Source: an uncultured Alphaproteobacteria bacterium (lineage in GTDB: Bacteria > Pseudomonadota > Alphaproteobacteria > HIMB59). Taken from it: DNA of 44,763 nucleotides. Positions 26,017 through 33,505 of the stretch are shown in pieces. The position numbers and the translations under genes were made by a program. Where the stretch lies: assembly GCA_902522585.1 (NCBI GenBank), contig CABYWI010000004.1, positions 1 to 44,763 of the forward strand, read 5' to 3'. Below the pieces are notes generated by a model that saw only the letters and a list, made by a program, of their open reading frames with translations, was not told where the DNA came from and searched no databases. Positions within the stretch are counted from its first letter, which is position 1. The number at the start of each line of letters is the position of its first letter.

Positions 26017-27300
26017 ATGAGGAATTTTACTAGTAAATTTGCCAATAGAAAAATTGGGCCTAAATTCTCAGAGGTCATCAATCAAAATGTCGGCACTCAG
26101 CAGTACAAGCCTTATTTATATGAAGATCAAATTAATTTTGACCGGCTAAGGATGTATCGTCTTAATAGAATAATTGAACAACTTCAAAAAAACGATGTAG
26201 GGGCTTGTATTTTATTTGATCCTATCAATATTCGTTATGCAACAGATAGTAGAAATATGAGTTTATTCACAATGCACGAATTAGTTCGGTTCGTCTATAT
26301 CAGCGCTGGGGGTAAGGTAATTTTATTTGATTACCCCAAAAGTGAACATTTATCTGAGAATCTTTGCACTATTGATGAAATTCGAAATGTTATCAGTTGG
26401 GATTTTTTTTCTGCAAATAATTATGTAGATAAAAATGCAAAACAATGGGCAGGTATGGTTCATGATTTAATGAAAGAACACTCTCCTAATAACCGATTAG
26501 CTATTGATGTTTCTGATCCAGTTGGCATTCAAATGCTGCTCAAACAATTTAATGTTGAGTTATTAAATGCACAAAAATTTGTTGAAACTTCTCGCTCCAT
26601 TAAATCTGAAGATGAATTAGTTTGCATGAAAGCATCAATTGAAACTGCGGAAAAAGGGATGTGGTTAATGAAAGATATGCTTCAAGCAGGGATGACTGAG
26701 GAGGAACTCTGGTCCTATATGCATAAAACTAACATTGAAAATGGTGGTGAGTGGTTTGAAACTCGGCTGTTAGTTTCAGGGCCGAGAACAAACCCTTGGT
26801 TACAAGAATGTAGTAACAGGGTGATTGAGTCAGGTGATTTAGTTGCCTTTGATACAGATATGGTCGGTCCATATGGTTATTGTGCAGATATTTCGAGAAC
26901 ATTTGTTGAAGGAGGAAAATTCAGTGACGAACAAAGAAGACTTTACTCCCTCGCAACAGAACATATTCAACACAACAAAGAGCTTATCAAAACAGGTACA
27001 AGTTTTAGAGAATTTGCTGAAAAAGCCTGGGTATTACCAGACAATTGTTATGATAATCACTACCCATGCATAATTCATGGAATCGGATTATGCGATGAGT
27101 GGCCTTTTATTACTTATCCTAATAAAGATTTTTCAAATGCGGACTTCTCAGGTCACTTCGAAGAAAATATGACTATTTGTGTTGAGACATATATTGGTGA
27201 AGTAGGTGGCAAAGAGGGTGTCAAACTTGAAGATCAATATCGTGTTACAGCTAGTGGGCTTGAGCAGCTCAGCTCTTTTCCTTTAGAACGGCTAACATAA
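26017..27300 (+). CDS. dddP: DddP-type DMSP lyase (M24 peptidase-like fold)
   Basis: 427-aa M24-family protein closely resembling DddP, which cleaves dimethylsulfoniopropionate to DMS and acrylate. Metal-ligand candidates are D279 and D281 in 'FDTD', D291 in 'CADISRT', H354 in 'IHGIGLCDEWP', E390 in 'CVETYIGE' and E405 in 'KLEDQ'. Their spacing is nearly the same as the iron ligands known for Ruegeria DddP (D295, D297, D307, H371, E406, E421). D360, six residues after the His, matches the proposed catalytic Asp. 'GGEWFETRLLVSGPRTNPW' is also DddP-like. A related M24 aminopeptidase or amidohydrolase with another substrate cannot be excluded. Divergent from a Rieske oxygenase; ends 3 nt before trxA. 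Confidence 0.82.
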   Translation: MRNFTSKFANRKIGPKFSEVINQNVGTQQYKPYLYEDQINFDRLRMYRLNRIIEQLQKNDVGACILFDPINIRYATDSRNMSLFTMHELVRFVYISAGGKVILFDYPKSEHLSENLCTIDEIRNVISWDFFSANNYVDKNAKQWAGMVHDLMKEHSPNNRLAIDVSDPVGIQMLLKQFNVELLNAQKFVETSRSIKSEDELVCMKASIETAEKGMWLMKDMLQAGMTEEELWSYMHKTNIENGGEWFETRLLVSGPRTNPWLQECSNRVIESGDLVAFDTDMVGPYGYCADISRTFVEGGKFSDEQRRLYSLATEHIQHNKELIKTGTSFREFAEKAWVLPDNCYDNHYPCIIHGIGLCDEWPFITYPNKDFSNADFSGHFEENMTICVETYIGEVGGKEGVKLEDQYRVTASGLEQLSSFPLERLT

Positions 27301-27303
27301 AAT

Positions 27304-27630
27304 TTAAAGGTGAGTATTAATCCAGCTTTTTAAATCTGTCTCAGAGCTTAGCCCTATTTTAGTATCTGCCACTGATCCATTTTTAAACATGATTATTGTC
27401 GGGATACTTCGGATACCAAAATTTGCTGGAGCTTCAGGATTTTCATCTATATTAATTTTTTTTACTACTACTTTACCATCAAACTCTGATGCAATATTTT
27501 CTAATATTGGGCCTAAAGCTTTACAGGGGCCACACCATTCTGCCCAAAAATCGACTAAAACCGGTTGATTATTGGAACTTTCTATTACGCTTTGCTGGAA
27601 ATCAGCATCTTTGATTTGTTCTATTGCCAT
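27304..27630 (-). CDS. trxA: Thioredoxin
   Basis: 108-aa cytoplasmic thioredoxin with the active site 'WAEWCGPCKAL' (CGPC) and the cis-Pro segment 'IRSIPTIIMFKNG'. It reduces disulfides, including those of ribonucleotide reductase and methionine sulfoxide reductases. It lies 16 nt after murU at the end of the adoK-to-trxA unit. In many alphaproteobacteria addB and addA separate murU from trxA; here they do not. Confidence 0.96.
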   Translation of the reverse strand: MAIEQIKDADFQQSVIESSNNQPVLVDFWAEWCGPCKALGPILENIASEFDGKVVVKKINIDENPEAPANFGIRSIPTIIMFKNGSVADTKIGLSSETDLKSWINTHL

Positions 27631-27646
27631 TCTTTATATATGGGAC

Positions 27647-28291
27647 TCAGTTCGTGTATTTCAAATATAAATCTTTTGTACCGATGTGGGTGTTTTCTGT
27701 TGTTGTCAAAAAGTTAAATAGTTTTTTTTCTTTGGAACATTTATCCCAGTAGGTAGAGATATTAAAAATTTCTGGATACTCCTCTAAAGCCCCTTTTCGA
27801 ATAATATGGCAACCTTGAAATTGAACATTACAATTATTTGATGGAAATTGAATAGACTGATCAGGTAAAATTTCTAAATCGTGAAAATCTCTATTAGCTT
27901 TAGTTAAAAGTAAATTATCGATATTTTGATTATTTTGAAAAAACTCCCAAGCTCTTTTTATCTCCTGAGAAAAATGTTGATGCCAAATATTATCAGTATT
28001 TAAAACAAGGAGATCATTCTGGTGAATTTTTTTTATACCCCCGCCCGTTCCTAAAATCTCTGGTTCCATAGAGATTTTAATATTTTCATAATTCTTTTTT
28101 ATATGTGATTGAATTAGATCTGAATGATAATGCGTATTGACAAAAATATTTTCTTTCTGCAACGGTTCAATTAAATCAAAAGCATAATCGATAAGGGGCT
28201 TTCCTTTAACGGACAATAATGGCTTAGGAAGAGTTTTGGTTAAGTCTTCCATTCTCTTACCCAACCCTGCAGCTAAAATTAATACATCCAT
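27647..28291 (-). CDS. murU: Nucleotidyltransferase, MurU type (MurNAc-1-P uridylyltransferase)
   Basis: 214-aa sugar-phosphate nucleotidyltransferase. The N-terminal 'LILAAGLGKRMEDLTKTLPK' is the nucleotide-binding motif, followed by 'PLLSVKGKPLIDYAFD' and the metal site 'LLVLNTDN'. In the usual alphaproteobacterial arrangement it works with AmgK in peptidoglycan recycling, making UDP-MurNAc and bypassing de novo synthesis. It abuts the amgK-like gene. Another NDP-sugar product is possible, but the pairing supports MurU. Confidence 0.85.
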   Translation of the reverse strand: MDVLILAAGLGKRMEDLTKTLPKPLLSVKGKPLIDYAFDLIEPLQKENIFVNTHYHSDLIQSHIKKNYENIKISMEPEILGTGGGIKKIHQNDLLVLNTDNIWHQHFSQEIKRAWEFFQNNQNIDNLLLTKANRDFHDLEILPDQSIQFPSNNCNVQFQGCHIIRKGALEEYPEIFNISTYWDKCSKEKKLFNFLTTTENTHIGTKDLYLKYTN

Positions 28292-29260
28292 TTATTTGGT
28301 TTTATTGTAAATTTCTTCAAATAATTCTCTTAAATCCCAGAAACGAAGATGCTCAACATGTTTTAAAATTTGCAGCCATGTATTTTTTCGATATTTTTTT
28401 AGATACTGAGTTTTTCCTGAACGGTATAAATTTACCCAGTTTCCTAAAATACGAAGATTTCGGGCAAGACTTACCAAATGGACATTAGATCGAAAATCAA
28501 TTAGAGAAAGATTAAATTTCTTTGCATAGTTTCGAATTAAATTGTCCTCTATTTGAGATGAATACAATCGTCGAGCATCAAATATCAGCGAGGCAATATC
28601 GAGAAAGGGATGATTATAATGAAGATCTTGATGGTCGATAAGGTAGAGATCTTTTTGATAGTAAATGAAATTCTCCAGAAAAAAATCACCATGCGTGAGA
28701 GTGGGTTTGTATTTGTTCAATGAAATCAGATTATTTTTCAATGATTTTTGAATAAGTCTATTGAGATAGTAGCCTATTTGAATTTTATAATCGAAGTATT
28801 CAATATAAGTCTCAATTCCCTTTGAGGCGTTTCTTGTGAGATTATTAAAAGGTTTGGTAGGGACTCCGGAAAATCTTTTTCTTGGTTGTTGTAGAAGTTT
28901 TAAGGTTTTAATTGCTTGAGGGAAAATATTTTTTAATTCCTCTTTTTTATAATACTTTGCAGCATTGTTGATTGGAAAATATTCCATTAATAAATATTTG
29001 TGAGTAGGGTTTTTTTCAATAATAGAGGGTGTGAGAACTCCCTGTGAATTCAGAGCATGATCGGCTCTTAAATATCTTTGATATTCCACTGGATTGTTTT
29101 GAAGTGACAATAAAAGAAATGTTTTTTTTCCTGTTTTACAAAGTTGAAAAATTTTATTTGAGGCATCAGGATTAAACTTAAGCGGGCCACCTGTTTTAAT
29201 ATTCTTATTTAATAATTGCTTTTTTACTTTTGATAAGTTTAATTTTTTTAAGGAAGCCAT
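28292..29260 (-). CDS. amgK: Aminoglycoside phosphotransferase-family sugar kinase, AmgK-like
   Basis: 322-aa APH/choline-kinase-fold protein. The catalytic loop 'THGDFFLENFIYY' carries the HGDxxxxN motif and the metal motif is 'LIDHQD' a few residues on. 'YLLMEYFP' is the hinge. In this conserved position between tsaE and murU the family member AmgK phosphorylates MurNAc/GlcNAc at C1. The N-terminus is diverged and Lys-rich and I see no clear P-loop, as is usual for the fold. Its start overlaps the tsaE end by 13 nt. Function is assigned mainly by context. Confidence 0.78.
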   Translation of the reverse strand: MASLKKLNLSKVKKQLLNKNIKTGGPLKFNPDASNKIFQLCKTGKKTFLLLSLQNNPVEYQRYLRADHALNSQGVLTPSIIEKNPTHKYLLMEYFPINNAAKYYKKEELKNIFPQAIKTLKLLQQPRKRFSGVPTKPFNNLTRNASKGIETYIEYFDYKIQIGYYLNRLIQKSLKNNLISLNKYKPTLTHGDFFLENFIYYQKDLYLIDHQDLHYNHPFLDIASLIFDARRLYSSQIEDNLIRNYAKKFNLSLIDFRSNVHLVSLARNLRILGNWVNLYRSGKTQYLKKYRKNTWLQILKHVEHLRFWDLRELFEEIYNKTK

Positions 29261-29691
29261 TTGGGGTTTTGTGAACTTATCTCAATTATACGACTTTGGT
29301 CTTTTACACTAATCTTAATCAACATCGCATCAGGAAGATATCTTTTTTTTAAATCTTCTAAAGGCCATTCGATTAATAGGCAGTTATTCATAAAATAATC
29401 CTCTAAATCAACATGAGTTTTTTTATCAACTTGATAAAAATCAAAATGAATAAGATTGAGTTTTTTTAAATTATAATGATGTTCTCGCTGGTAGGTGGGA
29501 CTACCCAAAAAATGAAGATCTTGATTATTTTTTAAAGCTAAAGACTTTAGTAAATGTCTTATAAATGTGGTCTTCCCTGATCCGACTTCACCTTCAAAAA
29601 AAAGTATTTGTTGGTGTTGTAAAAGAGGAGATAATTTATCTACAAAATATGTAAGTTCAGACTCTTGGTTAATAGTAGAATTGAAACTCAA
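29248..29691 (-). CDS. tsaE: tRNA t6A biosynthesis ATPase TsaE
   Basis: 147-aa P-loop ATPase needed for threonylcarbamoylation of A37 in ANN-decoding tRNAs, with TsaB, TsaC and TsaD. Walker A is 'GEVGSGKTTF' (residues 35-44), the switch region 'SPTYQREHHY' follows, and the late motif 'LLIEWPLE' is typical. The start is TTG at 29691, immediately after the metK stop; no ATG is better placed. Length is normal for the family. Confidence 0.92.
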   Translation of the reverse strand: MSFNSTINQESELTYFVDKLSPLLQHQQILFFEGEVGSGKTTFIRHLLKSLALKNNQDLHFLGSPTYQREHHYNLKKLNLIHFDFYQVDKKTHVDLEDYFMNNCLLIEWPLEDLKKRYLPDAMLIKISVKDQSRIIEISSQNPKWLP

Positions 29692-30864
29692 TTACGCGAG
29701 TGACTTAAAGTCAGAAACCAAGTCTAAGGCTTCCCAAGAAAATGCCCCTGAACCACTGTCATGTTTTCTTCCAAAATGACCATAAGCGGCTGTTTGTTCA
29801 TATATAGCCTTATTTAATTGGAGTTTTTCACGTATTCCTTTAGGAGATAAATTCATAATATCTGGGATAGCTGCTTCAATTTTCGCTTCATCGACTGTAT
29901 TCGTTCCTTGGGTGTTAACATAAATAGACAAAGGCTTTGCCACACCGATAGCGTAAGATAATTGAATAGTGCACTGGGCACTGAGACCCGCAGCCACGAT
30001 ATTTTTAGCAAGGTATCGAGCAGCGTATGCTGCAGAGCGGTCAACTTTAGTTGGATCTTTTCCAGAAAAAGCACCACCACCATGAGGAGCAGCTCCACCA
30101 TAAGTATCGACAATAATTTTTCTTCCGGTTAACCCCGTATCACCATCAGGTCCACCAATTACAAAGTTGCCTGTCGGATTGACATAGTATTCACTATCGG
30201 AAAGACCGTCGAGTAAATTTGATGGAATTGACTCTTTTAATACAGGAGTAGCTATTTCTTTTACATCTTCAGGTGAGAGGCCTTCTGCATGCTGAGTCGA
30301 AATAACAACTGAAGTAACAGCATTTGGTTGACCGTTAACATATTTTAAGGTTACCTGACTTTTTGAGTCGGGTTCGAGTCCTTTTAGAGAACCATCTTTA
30401 CGTCCCTTTGCCATTAGTTCTAAAATTTTATGAGAATAATAAATTGGAGCTGGCATCAATTCAGGGGTTTCTGTGCAAGCATAACCGAACATAATTCCCT
30501 GATCTCCTGCACCCTCATCTTTATCTGCTGAAGAGTCAACGCCCATTGCGATATCAGCAGATTGGCCATGAAGTAAATATTGGACATCTGCATTTTGCCA
30601 ATGAAAGCCCTCTTGCTCATAACCAATATCTTTAATGCAGTCTCTTACCTTAGATATGATTTCATCTTTATCTTCTTTAACCGGTCCTCGAATTTCTCCC
30701 GCTAGTACGACCTTATTAGTAGTAGTGAGAGTTTCACAAGCCACTCTTGCGAAAGGATCCTTAGCTATGAAATGGTCAACAACCATATCCGAGATACGGT
30801 CAGATACTTTATCGGGGTGTCCTTCGGAAACGGACTCAGAAGTAAAAATGTAATCTTTTCTCAT
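29692..30864 (-). CDS. metK: S-adenosylmethionine synthetase
   Basis: 390-aa methionine adenosyltransferase. Motifs in order are '[16 protein letters not shown]' near the N-terminus, '[12 protein letters not shown]' (ATP binding) and '[19 protein letters not shown]' (P-loop). Length and order are normal. It starts 2 nt after the ahcY stop, so SAM synthesis and SAH removal are encoded together. No SAM riboswitch could be recognised upstream of the unit. Confidence 0.97.
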   Translation of the reverse strand: MRKDYIFTSESVSEGHPDKVSDRISDMVVDHFIAKDPFARVACETLTTTNKVVLAGEIRGPVKEDKDEIISKVRDCIKDIGYEQEGFHWQNADVQYLLHGQSADIAMGVDSSADKDEGAGDQGIMFGYACTETPELMPAPIYYSHKILELMAKGRKDGSLKGLEPDSKSQVTLKYVNGQPNAVTSVVISTQHAEGLSPEDVKEIATPVLKESIPSNLLDGLSDSEYYVNPTGNFVIGGPDGDTGLTGRKIIVDTYGGAAPHGGGAFSGKDPTKVDRSAAYAARYLAKNIVAAGLSAQCTIQLSYAIGVAKPLSIYVNTQGTNTVDEAKIEAAIPDIMNLSPKGIREKLQLNKAIYEQTAAYGHFGRKHDSGSGAFSWEALDLVSDFKSLA

Positions 30865-30866
30865 AT

Positions 30867-32147
30867 TTAATACCTGTAAGTTTCTTTCTTAAATGGTCCT
30901 TGCTGCTCAACGCCAATGTAATCACTTTGATCTTTCGACATTTTGGTTAATTTCGCCCCTACTTTTTTAAGGTGGAACATAGCTACCATTTCATCGAGTT
31001 TTTTTGGCAAAACATAGACTTTGTTTTCATAATTTTGATGATTTTTCCAAAGCTCCATTTGTGCCAATACCTGATTGGAAAAAGAAGCGCTCATCACAAA
31101 ACTAGGGTGACCAGTTGCATTTCCTAGGTTCACCAAACGACCTTTAGAGAGAATAATTAATTTTTTACCATCAGGAAAAGTTACTTGGTCCACTTGAGGT
31201 TTAATCTCTTCCCATTTATAATTTTGAAGAGAGTCAATTTGAATTTCATTATCGAAGTGGCCAATATTAGAAATAATTGCCCGATCTTTCATTTCTCTCA
31301 TATGATCTTGGGTGATAATATCTTTATTCCCTGTGGCCGTGACAAAGATATCAGCATACTTACAAGCATCATCCATGGTCACTACTTCATAACCTTCCAT
31401 AGCAGCTTGTAAAGCACAAATTGGATCTACTTCTGTTACTTGGACACGAGCACCAGCACCGCGTAAACTTGCAGCACTTCCTTTGCCAACATCGCCAAAG
31501 CCAGCTACGACAGCTACCTTACCTGCCATCATCACATCTGTACCACGACGAATACCATCCACTAAACTTTCTTTACATCCATAAAGATTATCAAACTTAC
31601 TTTTTGTAACAGAGTCATTAACATTAATAGCTGGAACTTGCAGCGTTCCTTTTTCCACCATCTGCTCTAATCGAAGAACACCTGTGGTTGTCTCTTCGGA
31701 TAAACCTTTAATATTTTCTAAAAGCTCAGGATACTTTTCATGCATGCGTAAAGTTAAGTCACCGCCATCATCTAGGATCATGTTGGGCTCCCAACCATCA
31801 GCTTTAATAGTTTGATCAATACACCACCAAAATTCCTCTTCGCTCATACCCTTCCATGCAAACACGGGAGTACCACTTTGGGCAATAGCTGCCGCAGCAT
31901 GATCTTGGGTTGAATAAATATTACAAGAACTCCATCGACACTTTGCTCCCAACGCAACAAGTGTCTCAATTAAAACAGCTGTTTGTATAGTCATGTGTAA
32001 GCAGCCCATAATGTTTGCTCCAGCCAGAGGTTTTGAGTCGCCGTACTGTTCTCGGATGGCCATTAATCCTGGCATTTCAGTTTCGGCTATTTCTATTTCT
32101 TGTCTCCCAAAAGCATGCTGAGAGATATCTTTTACTTTATAATCCAA
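30867..32147 (-). CDS. ahcY: S-adenosylhomocysteine hydrolase
   Basis: 426-aa NAD-dependent hydrolase splitting SAH into adenosine and homocysteine. '[11 protein letters not shown]' (substrate site), '[11 protein letters not shown]' (NAD binding) and 'GHFDNEIQ' are conserved, and the protein ends in '...YRY' as in the family. A strong AAGGAGG precedes the ATG. It lies between the adenosine kinase gene (57 nt upstream) and metK (2 nt downstream), so the unit covers SAM formation, SAH cleavage and adenosine disposal. It is the short form without the roughly 40-residue insert found in some bacterial AhcY. Confidence 0.97.
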   Translation of the reverse strand: MDYKVKDISQHAFGRQEIEIAETEMPGLMAIREQYGDSKPLAGANIMGCLHMTIQTAVLIETLVALGAKCRWSSCNIYSTQDHAAAAIAQSGTPVFAWKGMSEEEFWWCIDQTIKADGWEPNMILDDGGDLTLRMHEKYPELLENIKGLSEETTTGVLRLEQMVEKGTLQVPAINVNDSVTKSKFDNLYGCKESLVDGIRRGTDVMMAGKVAVVAGFGDVGKGSAASLRGAGARVQVTEVDPICALQAAMEGYEVVTMDDACKYADIFVTATGNKDIITQDHMREMKDRAIISNIGHFDNEIQIDSLQNYKWEEIKPQVDQVTFPDGKKLIILSKGRLVNLGNATGHPSFVMSASFSNQVLAQMELWKNHQNYENKVYVLPKKLDEMVAMFHLKKVGAKLTKMSKDQSDYIGVEQQGPFKKETYRY

Positions 32148-32189
32148 TGCGTCCTCCTTTTTTGGCTAGATTAATAATGATAAAACACG

Positions 32190-32201
32190 ATTTAGTTATA
32201 T
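32190..32201 (-). promoter_or_regulatory. Possible -10 element upstream of ahcY
   Basis: On the minus strand ATATAACTAAAT occurs 43 nt before the ahcY ATG and overlaps the end region of the upstream gene's intergenic gap. The same 12 bases stand 44 nt before the binding-protein ATG at 20817. TATAAC may be a -10 box; no -35 was recognised. The evidence is the coincidence of sequence and spacing only. Confidence 0.3.
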
Positions 32202-32204
32202 TTT

Positions 32205-33155
32205 TCAATGTCTTTTTATTCTGGGTCCTAGCTGTTGAATAACCTCTCCGGCACGAGCATTACCTTGGGCTAAAGCCTCATCAATTGTTTTGTCTGATAA
32301 ATATTGATCAAGAAATCCAGCTGCAAAATTATCACCTGCACCGGTTGTATCAATTACTTGTTCAATGTTTTGAGCTGGTTGATGAGCAACAGTTTCTCCA
32401 TGGAAAAAATAAGCACCCTCAGCACTTGCGGTCATTGCAATTTTCTTTCCAAAGGATTGGAAGAAAGCAGAGACATCAGCCATGGTCTCATTTTGTGCAA
32501 ACATTTTAGCTTCATCAAAATTACAAAAGACAAGGTTAACATATTCCTCAATAAATTCTTTCAGTTCATCGCGATGACGGTCAACGCAAAAAGGATCTGA
32601 AAGAGATAATGAGGTTTCAATGTTCATTGTCTTTGCGATCTTTCCTACTTTTTTTAAAGTTTGTTTTGTTAAATCATGGTCCCACAAATAAGACTCCATA
32701 TAAATATGATTAATACCTTGAAGGCTATCTTCAGTTAGCTCTTTGGGATGAAGTTGAGAGCCGATGCCAATGTGCGTTGCCATTGTTCTCTCTCCATCTG
32801 GAGAGACAAGAATATTACAACAGCCGGTTGGAAGATCATTTTGTTTGATTACTCCCTTATAAGCAATGTTTGCTTTCTCTAAATCTTGGATAAATGCCTG
32901 TCCGTATTCATCCTCATTCACCTTGCCATAAAATGCTGCCTCATGAGAGGTATAATTTAATTCATGGATAGTATTGCAAACTGACCCGCCAGAGGTAATA
33001 AGGGGACTTTCAAAATGAGAACGAATTTCTTGAATTTGAGACTCCTCAATTAACGTCATAGAACCTTTGATAAGATTGAGGGTAGATATAGTTTTATCTT
33101 CCACTTGGCAGATAACATCAACAAGGGCTGTGCCCACTCCTAATATTTTTTTCAC
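32205..33155 (-). CDS. Adenosine kinase (PfkB family)
   Basis: 316-aa PfkB/ribokinase-fold kinase. The C-terminal anion-hole motif 'DTTGAGDNFAAGFLDQ' with catalytic Asp is intact, and 'GGSVCNTIHEL' lies in the N-terminal substrate site. Sequence style and position upstream of ahcY and metK point to adenosine kinase, which removes the adenosine released by AhcY. Another PfkB sugar kinase is possible but less likely here. It starts the minus-strand unit that runs to trxA. Confidence 0.85.
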   Translation of the reverse strand: MKKILGVGTALVDVICQVEDKTISTLNLIKGSMTLIEESQIQEIRSHFESPLITSGGSVCNTIHELNYTSHEAAFYGKVNEDEYGQAFIQDLEKANIAYKGVIKQNDLPTGCCNILVSPDGERTMATHIGIGSQLHPKELTEDSLQGINHIYMESYLWDHDLTKQTLKKVGKIAKTMNIETSLSLSDPFCVDRHRDELKEFIEEYVNLVFCNFDEAKMFAQNETMADVSAFFQSFGKKIAMTASAEGAYFFHGETVAHQPAQNIEQVIDTTGAGDNFAAGFLDQYLSDKTIDEALAQGNARAGEVIQQLGPRIKRH

Positions 33156-33410
33156 CCGATGAAAATAATAGTTTCTTCATAGAGTTCCAATGAAAAATGA
33201 TCATAAAATAAGCGAAAATTTTTATATATAATTGACGAATCGGTCCAAAAATTTTGCCTGATTTTATTAATTTTTTATGTCGATTAATCAAATATTCGGT
33301 CTGCTAAAAAAAATTGATAAAAACCTGTGAATATTTATTTAATAAGTCTTAGCTGAAGCATCAAATTCCATTTGAATTTGCTAGCTTTTGAGAATTTAAT
33401 ACAAAATAAA

Positions 33411-33440
33411 TTGACTATCTTTGTCTATAGATTGTATAGT
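33411..33440 (+). promoter_or_regulatory. Sigma-70-type promoter of the nrd operon
   Basis: TTGACT (33411-33416) and TATAGT (33435-33440) are separated by 18 nt, a good -35/-10 pair. Transcription would begin near 33447, just ahead of the NrdR-like palindrome and about 59 nt before the nrdA ATG. Confidence 0.55.
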
Positions 33441-33454
33441 CACTAAGCGAAAAG

Positions 33455-33468
33455 CACTAGATCTAGTG
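33455..33468. promoter_or_regulatory. NrdR-box-like palindrome
   Basis: CACTAGATCTAGTG is a perfect 14-bp palindrome fitting the NrdR-box pattern CACwATATATwGTG at all but two central-flanking positions. It lies immediately downstream of the predicted start site, where a repressor would block transcription. NrdR boxes usually occur in pairs; a second good copy was not found upstream. Confidence 0.6.
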
Positions 33469-33505
33469 TTTTTATGCGAGGATATACACGAACTTGGTAG
33501 GTAGA

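Larger units (their letters stand above)
33156..33493. other. Intergenic region upstream of nrdA
   Basis: This 338-nt gap separates the divergent adoK and nrdA units. It contains the nrd promoter and the NrdR-like palindrome (listed separately). It also holds a 7-bp inverted repeat CAAATTC/GAATTTG at 33362-33380 and two short copies of TCGGTC near 33240 and 33297. I found no open reading frame, tRNA or riboswitch in the remainder. Confidence 0.6.

Noticed and set aside
32148-32204. SAM or SAH riboswitch before ahcY/metK
   Set aside because: The gap is only 57 nt and AT-rich, with no recognisable conserved core or long stem beyond the ribosome binding site.
33362-33380. Second NrdR box upstream of nrdA
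   Set aside because: The inverted repeat CAAATTC/GAATTTG does not fit the NrdR pattern and lies upstream of the -35 region at an irregular distance.
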